Shown: positions 1 to 8,628 of the stretch, one piece after another
Layout: the number at the start of each line of letters is the position of its first letter
Numbering within the stretch: the stretch's first letter is position 1
Assembly: GCA_964510535.1 (NCBI GenBank)
Contig: CAZECG010000013.1
Location: 5,671-69,670, forward strand
From: JAJPXC01 sp964510535
Lineage (GTDB): Bacteria; Bacteroidota; Bacteroidia; Bacteroidales; Muribaculaceae
Length of the DNA stretch: 64,000 nucleotides
Direction of reading: 5' to 3'
Notes under the pieces: model-generated
The model's input: the letters and a program-made list of their open reading frames with translations, nothing else
The model's database searches: none
Told to the model about the DNA's origin: nothing
Program-made: the position numbers and the translations under genes

Positions 1-944
1 TATTTGTCAAGGAAGAATTTCTGTGCGTCGCGGCGGAAAAGCATCTCGCTGTTTGGCGCAAGACTACCGGCAATCATTTCTTTGAGCGCAGCGTTATACT
101 CCTCCTCGTTGTGCACTTTGTCGGCTCCGAAAACTTCTTTATAGAAATCCTCGTTGTGCTCGGCGAGTTTCAGCACGATAATCTCAGAGATAGCAAGTTC
201 AAAATCGGCTTTTATGTCAGCTGCTTTATCTTTGTCGACGTGGAGCATGGATGAAAGCTCGGCTACGCTCCCTTCGCAGGTAGCCCATGGATTGAAACGC
301 ACCTTGTCTCCAACCTTTTTCCCTAAGAAAAGATTGGCCTGCTCTTTACTCTTGAAGAACATCGGGGCTACGATGCCGTCCACAACCTGAATGGCATCCT
401 CGCCATCTTTGATTGTGCCATCCTCATTGAGCTCCATGATTGCGCCTTTGACGAGAGCTTTGGCATCGACTTCATCGCCGGGCACCTGAGCGCCAAATCG
501 TTCGCGAAGATGCTCATCTTGCTCTTTGAGCATATTGTCATCAACAGCGATTGTGTAATAAGGGATGTTCACGCTTTTGTCAAGTGTGAGATTGATTTCG
601 GGCGCGATGCCGATTTCATATTGGAAAGTGTAGTCCTTGTCGGCAAGATTGATTTCTTTAACCTCAACGGGCAGAGGCTGGCCGAGAATAGATATTTTGT
701 TTTCGTTGATATAGTCGATGGCTGCCGTGGCTGCATCCTGATTGATAACATCGCTTTTCACCTGCTTGCCGAAACGGCGACGCAATTGATCGATGCTGAT
801 GTGTCCTTTACGGAAACCCGGGATGGTGTGAGTGCGGCCAAATTGCTTGAGTTCATTGGTGACTTTTTCCTGGTAATCGTTTTCTTCAATCGATACGTTG
901 AGAATCGCTGTCACGTCATCGATTTTGTCAAGTGTTACGTTCAT
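1..944 (-). CDS. tig: Trigger factor (ribosome-associated chaperone / peptidyl-prolyl isomerase), 3' end missing
   Basis: Reading the minus strand from the ATG at 942-944 gives MNVTLDKIDDVTAILNVSIE, the start of the ribosome-binding domain of trigger factor. The segment FGRTHTIPGFRKGHIS near residues 30-45 carries the GFRKG ribosome-docking signature. PPIase-like and C-terminal helical segments follow, and about 314 codons are visible before the window edge, so the C-terminus is lost. Bacteroidetes trigger factors are usually around 450 residues. The protein is expected to bind ribosomal protein L23 at the tunnel exit and shield nascent chains. A -7-like box CAAAATTA (minus-strand TAATTTTG) at 1045-1052 could drive it. 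Identification is secure; only completeness is affected. Confidence 0.93.
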   Translation of the reverse strand, partial: MNVTLDKIDDVTAILNVSIEENDYQEKVTNELKQFGRTHTIPGFRKGHISIDQLRRRFGKQVKSDVINQDAATAAIDYINENKISILGQPLPVEVKEINLADKDYTFQYEIGIAPEINLTLDKSVNIPYYTIAVDDNMLKEQDEHLRERFGAQVPGDEVDAKALVKGAIMELNEDGTIKDGEDAIQVVDGIVAPMFFKSKEQANLFLGKKVGDKVRFNPWATCEGSVAELSSMLHVDKDKAADIKADFELAISEIIVLKLAEHNEDFYKEVFGADKVHNEEEYNAALKEMIAGSLAPNSEMLFRRDAQKFFLDK

Positions 945-1328
945 CTTGTTTATTTAATCGTTATAGTAATCAATAAGTTGCTATTGAATATATCTATTCA
1001 ATGCCACAAAAGGTTTTTTGAGAGCAGACTCCCATTTTGAATTGCAAAATTAGTGGTTATTAGTCAAAATGTCCAATTTAACAGGATAATTTTTAATTTT
1101 TTATGGTTTAAGCGACTGCAACGGTCTGCAACACCGCAATGTAATCGCACGCAAATCAGCGCGTTGCATCAGGAAATCACCTTCGAGCCATGAGGCGTAA
1201 AGAATCCTACAATTTATTAAACAGGCATTAATGTGAATTGGGGAAAAATGAGTAAATTCGCGGCTGTAAGCAGCCATGCTTATCGCTTTAAAATTGATAA
1301 TACATCTATAATATAGTAATTACTACTC
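945..1328. other. Divergent intergenic region between tig and purL
   Basis: There is no convincing ORF here. The region must hold both divergent promoters. A minus-strand TAATTTTG -7-like box for tig lies at 1045-1052. A weaker plus-strand TAAATTCG at 1253-1260 could serve purL. I see no riboswitch-like or repeat structure. Confidence 0.6.
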
Positions 1329-4300
1329 ATGGTACAATTCTTCAAAAAAGGCGCCGATTTGGTGACGGCAGTGGAAACCGATCATAAATTGTCGCCCGAG
1401 GAAATCGAAAAGCTGCAATGGCTTTTTGACGGGGCAAAACCAATCTCGGGGACCTCGGTTAAAGGCCGGTTTGTAGGCCCTCGCAAGGAAATGATAACCC
1501 CTTGGAGCACTAATGCGGTTGAAATCACTCAAAACATGGGTCTTGAAGGGATTACACGCATCGAACAGTATTCTCGTGTCGGCGGAGAGGATGCATCGTA
1601 CGACAAGATGCTTCAGCGGATGTATGACGGCCTCAACTCGACGCTGTTTAAAGTCAACAGAGTACCTGAGCCTATAGTTTATATCGACGACATTGCGGCA
1701 TATAACCGACAGGAAGGGCTCGCGCTTAGCCCTGATGAGGAAGTTTATCTTCAGAATTTGAGCCGTAAGCTCGGACGACCTTTGACCGATAGCGAGGTTT
1801 TCGGCTTTTCTCAGGTCAACTCAGAGCATTGCCGTCACAAAATTTTCAATGGCACGTTTGTCATTGACGGCGAAGAAAAGCCCATGTCGCTTTTCAAACT
1901 TATCAAAAAGACTTCACAAGAAAATCCTAATGGTCTTGTCTCGGCATATAAGGATAATGTGGCGTTTATCGACGGTCCCAAAGTCGACCAGTTTTTTCCC
2001 GTCAACCCCGACAAGCCTGATTACTTCACTATCAAGGATGTCGATACCGTGATTTCTCTTAAAGCGGAGACTCACAACTTCCCCACCACAGTTGAACCAT
2101 TCAACGGAGCCGCTACAGGCACAGGCGGCGAAATACGCGACCGTCTTGGCGGAGGCAAAGCGAGCCTCCCCATCGCCGGAACAGCCGTCTATATGACCTC
2201 TTATCCGCGTCTCTCAGAAGAACACCGTTGGGAAAGAATAATGGACCCCCGCACTTGGCTATACCAAACGCCTGCCGACATCCTCATCAAAGCTTCAAAC
2301 GGAGCTTCTGACTTCGGCAACAAATTCGGACAGCCTCTGATTTGCGGCTCACTGCTCACATTTGAGCACGCCGAGGACAACCGCCGTTATGCATACGACA
2401 AAGTTATTATGCTCGCTGGCGGAGTCGGTTTTGCCGCTAAAAAAGACGCAATCAAAGGCGAGCCGACACCCGGAGAGAAAGTTGTTGTCATGGGTGGCGA
2501 CAACTATCGCATCGGTATGGGCGGCGGTGCCGTATCTTCAGTGGAAACCGGTCAATATGACAACTCCATCGAGCTTAACGCCGTGCAGCGCGCCAACCCC
2601 GAAATGCAGAAACGCGTGTCCAACGTCATCAGAGCCTTAGCCGAAAGTGACGCAAACCCCATCGTGTCAATTCACGACCACGGAGCAGGCGGCCACCTCA
2701 ACGCCCTTTCAGAACTCGTCGAAGCCACAGGCGGCAAAATTGACATCGACGCCCTGCCGGTTGGCGACAAAACTCTCTCTGACAAAGAAATCGTCGGCAA
2801 CGAGAGCCAAGAGCGCATGGGTATGGTCGTCGAAGCTAAAGACATCCCCTATATCGAACGCATTGCGCAACGTGAACGCGCCCCTATGTATGTGGTCGGC
2901 GAAACGACTGGAGACAATCGCTTCACTTTCGAACGAAAGAATGGCAAAAAACCAATAGATTTGGAAATGGCCGATATGTTTGGCAACTCGCCTAAAACTG
3001 TGATGGTCGACAAAACGGTTAAGCGGGAATTTAAAGATGCCACATACGATGCCGCCAAAATAGAGCAGTATGTCAGAGACGTTTTGAGCCTTGAAGCCGT
3101 CGCATGTAAGGATTGGCTGACCAACAAGGTAGACCGTTCGGTTACCGGGCGCATCGCCCGACAGCAATGTCAAGGTGAGATTCAGCTCCCACTGAGCGAT
3201 TGCGGCGTGGTCGCTCTTGATTACAAAGGGCGTGCTGGTATCGCAACTTCAATAGGTCATGCTCCCCAAGTCGCTTTGGTTGACTCTGCGAAAGGATCGG
3301 TTATGGCCATTGCGGAAGCCCTCACAAACATAGCTACTGCCAACCTCAAAAACGGGTTAAAAAGCGTGTCACTTAGCGCCAACTGGATGTGGCCATGCAA
3401 GAACGAAGGTGAGGATGCCGCCCTCTATCGCGCCGTGGAGGCTTGCAGCCGTTTTGCGTGTGAATTGGGAATTAATATCCCAACCGGAAAGGACAGCTTG
3501 TCAATGACGCAAAAATATGGCGATGACAAAGTGTTCGCCCCAGGCACAGTCATCATTTCGGCTGCGGGAGAAGTTAGCGATGTGCGTAAGACGGTCTCGC
3601 CCGTGGTACAGCCGAAAGTATCAACACTATACTATATAGATTTCTCAGGCGATAAGCTCAAACTTGGCGGTTCGGCGTTGGCTCAAACACAGAGTTCAGT
3701 CGGACAAGAGGTCCCAACTATTACTGATGCCGGATTCTTTGCCAAGGCATTTTCGGTTGTGCAGGCTTTAGTCAAGAAAGGTCAGTTGCTGGCTGCTCAT
3801 GACGTTTCGGCAGGAGGCTTGATTACCACACTGCTTGAAATGACATTCGCTAACACAAAAGGCGGTCTGAATGTCTATACCGACGGATTCAAGATGTATG
3901 GCGAAACCGACCTCGTCAAGATTTTATTTGCCGAGAATCCCGCTATGGTGATTCAAGTTGATGACAAGAAAAAAGCTGCCGTCGAAAAATTACTTGATGA
4001 ATCAGGTGTCAAGTATTTCCCTGTCGCCACACCCGCTGACGAGAGAGTGGTTATGGTTACCCACGACGAATCATCGTTGCTTTTCGGCATAGACTATCTC
4101 CGGGATGTGTGGTTTGAGACATCATACCTGCTTGATTGCCTGCAAAGCGGAAATAAATGTGCGTCTGACCGTTTTGAAAATTACAAGAAACAGCCCGTCA
4201 AGTACCGCATTCCGGCATCATTTAAAGGAAAGTTATCCGCACTTGGGCTTGATTTGAGCCGAAAGGGAAAAACAGGGGTCAAGGCGGCTATAATCAGAGA

Positions 4301-5033
4301 AAAAGGTGTCAACGGTGACCGCGAGATGGCTTATTCGCTCCATCTTGCCGGTTTTGACGTAAAGGATGTTCATATGACTGACCTCATGTCGGGACGCGAA
4401 ACACTTGAGGATGTAAACATGATTGTATTCTGCGGTGGGTTCTCCAATTCCGACGTGCTTGGATCAGCCAAAGGCTGGGCCGGCGGTTTCAGATGGAATC
4501 CAACGGCTAAGAAAGCCCTTGAGAATTATTACAAGCGTCACGACACTTTGAGTCTTGGTATATGCAACGGTTGCCAATTGATGATTGAGTTGAATCTGAT
4601 AAACCCCGAGCACGGCAAACGCACCAGAATGGAACATAATGTGTCACATAAATTCGAGTCACAGTTCCTCGGACTATCGATTCCGCAAAACAACAGCGTC
4701 ATGCTTGGCTCGCTCTCGGGATATAAACTTGGCATATGGGTTGCCCACGGCGAAGGCCGATTCTCGCTGCCTGAGCCAATGAGCAGTTACAATGTGGTAG
4801 CCAAATACAACTATGCCGCATATCCCGGAAATCCGAACGGGTCTAAAGCCTCGGTAGCCGGAATCGCATCAGCCGACGGTCGCCATTTGGCCATGATGCC
4901 ACACCTTGAACGCGCCATCTTCCCTTGGCAATGCGCATATTATCCATCATCGCGACAAAAGGATGATGTCACGCCTTGGATTGAAGCATTTATCAACGCG
5001 CGTCGCTGGATTCAAGACAAACTTGGGAAATAA
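1329..5033 (+). CDS. purL: Phosphoribosylformylglycinamidine synthase, single-chain (large) form
   Basis: This 1234-residue protein matches the single-chain FGAM synthase of enterobacteria and Bacteroidetes, which makes formylglycinamidine ribonucleotide from FGAR, glutamine and ATP in step 4 of purine synthesis. Visible motifs are SQVNSEHCRHKIFNG near residues 160-175, the ATP-binding segment KAETHNFPTTVEPFNGAATG around 250-270, GDNYRIGMGGGAVSS near 390, and a C-terminal class I glutaminase with nucleophile Cys1079 in GICNGCQ and His1192/Glu1194 in PHLER. The glutaminase triad is intact, unlike that of the PurF-like neighbour. The ATG follows an AT-rich leader without a Shine-Dalgarno. A 13-bp hairpin separates it from the next gene, which lies on the same strand. 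Confidence 0.97.
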   Translation: MVQFFKKGADLVTAVETDHKLSPEEIEKLQWLFDGAKPISGTSVKGRFVGPRKEMITPWSTNAVEITQNMGLEGITRIEQYSRVGGEDASYDKMLQRMYDGLNSTLFKVNRVPEPIVYIDDIAAYNRQEGLALSPDEEVYLQNLSRKLGRPLTDSEVFGFSQVNSEHCRHKIFNGTFVIDGEEKPMSLFKLIKKTSQENPNGLVSAYKDNVAFIDGPKVDQFFPVNPDKPDYFTIKDVDTVISLKAETHNFPTTVEPFNGAATGTGGEIRDRLGGGKASLPIAGTAVYMTSYPRLSEEHRWERIMDPRTWLYQTPADILIKASNGASDFGNKFGQPLICGSLLTFEHAEDNRRYAYDKVIMLAGGVGFAAKKDAIKGEPTPGEKVVVMGGDNYRIGMGGGAVSSVETGQYDNSIELNAVQRANPEMQKRVSNVIRALAESDANPIVSIHDHGAGGHLNALSELVEATGGKIDIDALPVGDKTLSDKEIVGNESQERMGMVVEAKDIPYIERIAQRERAPMYVVGETTGDNRFTFERKNGKKPIDLEMADMFGNSPKTVMVDKTVKREFKDATYDAAKIEQYVRDVLSLEAVACKDWLTNKVDRSVTGRIARQQCQGEIQLPLSDCGVVALDYKGRAGIATSIGHAPQVALVDSAKGSVMAIAEALTNIATANLKNGLKSVSLSANWMWPCKNEGEDAALYRAVEACSRFACELGINIPTGKDSLSMTQKYGDDKVFAPGTVIISAAGEVSDVRKTVSPVVQPKVSTLYYIDFSGDKLKLGGSALAQTQSSVGQEVPTITDAGFFAKAFSVVQALVKKGQLLAAHDVSAGGLITTLLEMTFANTKGGLNVYTDGFKMYGETDLVKILFAENPAMVIQVDDKKKAAVEKLLDESGVKYFPVATPADERVVMVTHDESSLLFGIDYLRDVWFETSYLLDCLQSGNKCASDRFENYKKQPVKYRIPASFKGKLSALGLDLSRKGKTGVKAAIIREKGVNGDREMAYSLHLAGFDVKDVHMTDLMSGRETLEDVNMIVFCGGFSNSDVLGSAKGWAGGFRWNPTAKKALENYYKRHDTLSLGICNGCQLMIELNLINPEHGKRTRMEHNVSHKFESQFLGLSIPQNNSVMLGSLSGYKLGIWVAHGEGRFSLPEPMSSYNVVAKYNYAAYPGNPNGSKASVAGIASADGRHLAMMPHLERAIFPWQCAYYPSSRQKDDVTPWIEAFINARRWIQDKLGK

Positions 5034-5040
5034 CCGCAAC

Positions 5041-5086
5041 AGGAGCGGAAAAGCCTGCCGACATCGCGGCACTCTTTTCCGCTCCT
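5041..5086 (+). terminator. Long perfect hairpin between purL and the purF-like gene
   Basis: AGGAGCGGAAAAG (5041-5053) is the exact reverse complement of CTTTTCCGCTCCT (5074-5086). The loop carries a smaller GCCG/CGGC stem. It starts 7 nt after the purL stop. No T-tract follows, so it may be a weak terminator, an attenuator or an mRNA 3'-end stabiliser rather than a classical intrinsic terminator. Confidence 0.6.
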
Positions 5087-5149
5087 CTGTTACGACATCA
5101 CACATGAGCAAAAACAGAGATTAACAGTTAAAACCATACGTTTACAGCA

Positions 5150-6553
5150 ATGGGAGGTTTTTTTGGAGTAGCTAAAAAGGAAAGATGCGTCAACGAGCTT
5201 TTTTATGGCGTTGACTATAATTCCCACATGGGCACTAAGCGTGCCGGTATTGCGACGGTGAATAACGGCATATTCACCCGGTCAATTCATAATATCGAAA
5301 ATTCGTATTTCCGCTCAAAATTTGAGGGAGACCTTGATGAGTTTGAGGGTAATTTGGGTATTGGAGTTATTAGCGACACTGATGCCCAACCCATTATTGT
5401 AAATTGCCACCTTGGCAAATTTGCAATAGTGACCGTAGGCCGGATAAACAATATCATAGAACTTGAAGAAGAACTTCTTGCCAAAGGGCATCATTTCTGC
5501 GAACACAGCTATGACATAATCAATCCGACCGAAATGGTGGCCGCATTGATTAGTGAGGGTGCCGACTATGTATCGGGCATTCGCAATGCGCAGGAGCGAC
5601 TGAAAGGCTCATGCTCTATGCTGCTTCTAACGGAAAACGGCATCATAGCCGCCCGCGATAAACTCGGCCGAACTCCGATTCTGATTGGCAGCAAGGACGG
5701 TGCGAACGCTGTGACGTCCGAGAGCTGCGCTTTTCCTAATCTTGACTATTCGATAGCCTACACAATGGCACCGGCCGAGATTGTCAAGATAACAGCCGAT
5801 GGGTTCAAACAGCTTGCCCCCGGCCAAAACAAGATGCAGATATGCGCATTCTTGTGGACTTATTACGGCTATCCGGCTTGTGAATATGAAGGGCGTAATG
5901 TCGATATGATGCGTTATGCTTCAGGCGAGGCAATGGCTAAAGAAGATGACGCCGACATTGATATGGTGAGCGCTATCCCCGACTCGGGCATAGGAATGGC
6001 ATTAGGCTATGCTCATGGCAAAGGCGTCCCCTACCAACGCGGTATCGTGAAGTACACCCCGACCTGGCCTCGCAGCTTCACACCAAGCACCCAGGAACGT
6101 CGCGAACTTGTAGCCAAAATGAAATTGATTCCCAACAAGTCTGTTTTGCGAGGAAAGCGCGTCGTTTTCTGCGACGACTCAATTGTGCGCGGCACACAGT
6201 TGAGAGACAACGTGAAAGATTTGTTTGACTGCGGCGCCAAAGAGGTTCATATGCGCATTAGTTGCCCGCCTCTGATTTATGCGTGCCGCTACCTTAACTT
6301 CACATCGTCAAAAAGTGATATGGAGCTTATCACACGCCGCGTGATTGGAGATTTGGAAGGCAATCCGAACAAAAATCTGCGACTGTATGCCGTGACAGGC
6401 AGTAGGGAATATAACAGAATGGTTGAGGAGATACGCCGTCGGCTCAATATCACCTCCCTGAAATTCAGTTCGCTCGAAAACGTTGTCAAAGCCATCGGCT
6501 TGCCCAAAGAGTGCATCTGCACCCACTGCTTTGACGGCTCGAGCTATGATTGA
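5150..6553 (+). CDS. PurF-like amidophosphoribosyltransferase paralogue lacking the N-terminal catalytic cysteine
   Basis: The 467-residue protein has the two-domain PurF layout: an N-terminal Ntn-type glutaminase-like domain (residues 1 to about 240) and a C-terminal phosphoribosyltransferase domain with the PRPP loop VVFCDDSIVRGTQ at about 336-349. The ending CICTHCFDG resembles the C-terminal cysteine region of Fe-S-containing PurF enzymes. Canonical PurF begins MCG, with Cys at position 2 (Cys1 after processing) as the glutaminase nucleophile. Here the start is MGGFFGV and the first cysteine is residue 13. From memory, Bacteroides carry a similar MGGFFG protein beside a longer canonical PurF. 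Inference: it may be ammonia-dependent, regulatory or divergent in function. It follows purL on the same strand. Confidence 0.85.
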   Translation: MGGFFGVAKKERCVNELFYGVDYNSHMGTKRAGIATVNNGIFTRSIHNIENSYFRSKFEGDLDEFEGNLGIGVISDTDAQPIIVNCHLGKFAIVTVGRINNIIELEEELLAKGHHFCEHSYDIINPTEMVAALISEGADYVSGIRNAQERLKGSCSMLLLTENGIIAARDKLGRTPILIGSKDGANAVTSESCAFPNLDYSIAYTMAPAEIVKITADGFKQLAPGQNKMQICAFLWTYYGYPACEYEGRNVDMMRYASGEAMAKEDDADIDMVSAIPDSGIGMALGYAHGKGVPYQRGIVKYTPTWPRSFTPSTQERRELVAKMKLIPNKSVLRGKRVVFCDDSIVRGTQLRDNVKDLFDCGAKEVHMRISCPPLIYACRYLNFTSSKSDMELITRRVIGDLEGNPNKNLRLYAVTGSREYNRMVEEIRRRLNITSLKFSSLENVVKAIGLPKECICTHCFDGSSYD

Positions 6554-6603
6554 TTAACAAGGTAGCGAAGCCAAGCCCAGTTATGATTAATTAGCTTAAT
6601 AAG

Positions 6604-6635
6604 TTTGGCGATAAATGGATTAATACCTATTTTTG
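6604..6635 (+). promoter_or_regulatory. Bacteroidetes-type promoter for the etfBA-acyl-CoA dehydrogenase operon
   Basis: TTTG at 6604-6607 is followed after 20 nt by TATTTTTG at 6628-6635, an exact fit to the -33 TTTG / -7 TAnnTTTG pattern of the Bacteroides primary sigma factor. Transcription would start near 6641, about 44 nt upstream of the etfB ATG. Confidence 0.7.
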
Positions 6636-6684
6636 TTACCTATTTTTAAGAAATATAGTTATTATTTATTAACACTATTCTGAT

Positions 6685-7557
6685 ATGAGTTTGAACATCA
6701 TTGTGCTCGCAAAGCAGGTGCCCGACACCCGCAACGTGGGCAAAGATGCAATGAAGGAAGACGGCACCATCAACCGCGCTGCTTTGCCAGCCATCTTCAA
6801 CCCCGAAGACCTTAATGCGCTTGAGCAGGCATTGCGTCTTAAAGATGCCAATCCCGGCTCAACCGTAACATTGTTGACCATGGGACTTCCGCGAGCAGCG
6901 GAGATTATCCGTGAAGCGATTTATCGCGGTGCTGATGCCGGTATAGTGCTTACCGACCGCACTCTTGGTGGCGCAGATACACTTGCCACATCCTATTCAC
7001 TCGCTCAAGCAGTGAAAAAATTCGGCAATTATGACATCATTCTTGGCGGCCGTCAAGCTATCGACGGCGACACAGCTCAGGTCGGTCCTCAAATCGCAGA
7101 AAAGCTCAGCATACCTCAAGTGACATACGCTGAGGATATTCTCGACTTGAAAGATGGGTATGTCACTGTAAAACGTCGACTCGAATCGGGGGTTGAAACT
7201 GTTAAGGCTCCCCTTCCTTGTGTTGTCACTGTTAACGGCTCAGCCGCAGAGTGCCGTCCTCGCAATGCTCGACGAGTGATGCAATATAAGTACGCGGTTT
7301 CACCAAGTGAAAAAGCTAAACTTGCTCCTGAGATTCTTGCTATCGTAGAGAAACGCCCTGAGCTTAATCTACAAGAGTGGAGTGCGGCTTACGTTGAAGC
7401 TGATTCCGAACAAATCGGTCTCGCAGGGTCACCTACTAAGGTAAAAGCAATCGAAAACGTTGTCTTTACCGCCAAGGAGAGCCGCCGCCTCGACAATTGT
7501 GACGAACAAATCGAGGAGTTGATTAAAGAGTTGATAGCAAATCATACAATAGGTTAA
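6685..7557 (+). CDS. etfB: Electron transfer flavoprotein, beta subunit
   Basis: The 290-residue protein starts MSLNIIVLAKQVPDT, the typical EtfB/FixA N-terminus. It contains the AMP-binding ETF-beta signature region (DIILGGRQAIDGDTAQVGPQ, about residues 113-135) and LPCVVTVNGSAAECRPRNARR near 175-195. Together with EtfA it forms the heterodimer that shuttles electrons from acyl-CoA dehydrogenases. The gene lies directly upstream of etfA (31-nt gap) and the dehydrogenase, so all three are probably one transcript from the promoter at 6604-6635. In an anaerobe the complex may be a conventional carrier or part of a bifurcating system; the sequence alone does not decide. Confidence 0.95.
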   Translation: MSLNIIVLAKQVPDTRNVGKDAMKEDGTINRAALPAIFNPEDLNALEQALRLKDANPGSTVTLLTMGLPRAAEIIREAIYRGADAGIVLTDRTLGGADTLATSYSLAQAVKKFGNYDIILGGRQAIDGDTAQVGPQIAEKLSIPQVTYAEDILDLKDGYVTVKRRLESGVETVKAPLPCVVTVNGSAAECRPRNARRVMQYKYAVSPSEKAKLAPEILAIVEKRPELNLQEWSAAYVEADSEQIGLAGSPTKVKAIENVVFTAKESRRLDNCDEQIEELIKELIANHTIG

Positions 7558-7588
7558 ACTTTCCATCTTTTACCAATAGACATTCATT

Positions 7589-8617
7589 ATGACAGACAAT
7601 AATAACTTAATAGTATATTGCGAATTTGAGGATGGCAAAGTTGCCGATGTAAGTCTTGAGCTACTGACCAAAGGTCGCGTTCTTGCCTCAAAGTTAGGCG
7701 TCAAATTAGAAGCATTGGTGATTGGCGACAATCTCAACGGTATCGAGTCGCAGATAGCGCCTTATGGAGCGGATGTAATCTACAAGGTGGAGGACAAACG
7801 CCTGTACCCCTATACATCCAATCCCCATGCCTCGGTATTGATTAATCTTTTTAAAGAAATCAAACCTCAAATATGTTTGATGGGTGCGACTTGTATAGGT
7901 CGCGACCTCGGTCCCCGTGTTTCGTCGAGTCTTCACAGCGGTTTGACCGCCGATTGCACCTCACTTGAAATCGGAGACCACAAAGACCCCAAAACCGGCA
8001 AAGAATACACCGACCTTCTCTACCAAATACGCCCCGCATTCGGCGGAAACATCGTGGCAACAATCGTCAACCCCGACTGCCGTCCGCAGATGGCTACCGT
8101 GCGCGAAGGCGTTATGAAAAAAGAGGTCTACGATGCCAACCACAAAGCCGAAGTGGTGAACCTCGATGCTTCGAAATATGTTAGCGCCGAAGATTTTGTC
8201 GTTGAAATTATCGACCGCCACATCGAAAAGTCAAAAGTTAACATCAAGAACTCTCCCATCATCGTGGCCGGTGGCTATGGCGTTGGCAGCAAAGAGAACT
8301 TCCAGCTCCTCTTTGATTTGGCCAACACGCTTGGAGGAGAAGTCGGAGCATCGCGCGCCGCAGTCGATGCTGGTTTCGTTGAGCACGACCGCCAAATCGG
8401 ACAAACCGGTGTCACCGTACGTCCTAAATTGTATATCGCATGCGGCATCTCCGGCCAAATCCAGCACATAGCAGGTATGCAAGAAAGCTCAATCGTCATT
8501 TCAATCAACAATGACGAGAACGCCCCCATCAACGCAATCGCTGACTACGTTATCACAGGCACCGTTGAAGAAGTCGTTCCCAAGTTGATTAAGTATTATA
8601 AGAAAAACTCCAAGTAA
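7589..8617 (+). CDS. etfA: Electron transfer flavoprotein, alpha subunit
   Basis: The 342-residue EtfA/FixB protein has an N-terminal nucleotide-binding-like domain and a C-terminal FAD domain with the family signature GASRAAVDAGFVEHDRQIGQ followed by RPKLYIACGISGQIQHIAGM, about residues 251-300. These segments contact FAD. It pairs with the EtfB encoded 31 nt upstream, and the acyl-CoA dehydrogenase begins 11 nt downstream. No ferredoxin-like extension is visible. Start ATG at 7589 gives the normal family length. Confidence 0.95.
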   Translation: MTDNNNLIVYCEFEDGKVADVSLELLTKGRVLASKLGVKLEALVIGDNLNGIESQIAPYGADVIYKVEDKRLYPYTSNPHASVLINLFKEIKPQICLMGATCIGRDLGPRVSSSLHSGLTADCTSLEIGDHKDPKTGKEYTDLLYQIRPAFGGNIVATIVNPDCRPQMATVREGVMKKEVYDANHKAEVVNLDASKYVSAEDFVVEIIDRHIEKSKVNIKNSPIIVAGGYGVGSKENFQLLFDLANTLGGEVGASRAAVDAGFVEHDRQIGQTGVTVRPKLYIACGISGQIQHIAGMQESSIVISINNDENAPINAIADYVITGTVEEVVPKLIKYYKKNSK

Positions 8618-8628
8618 CTCTCGAGAAT

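Noticed and set aside
510..1040. A 176-codon plus-strand frame over trigger factor
   Set aside because: The minus-strand reading is an unmistakable trigger factor; the plus frame has no recognisable features and continues into the promoter region.
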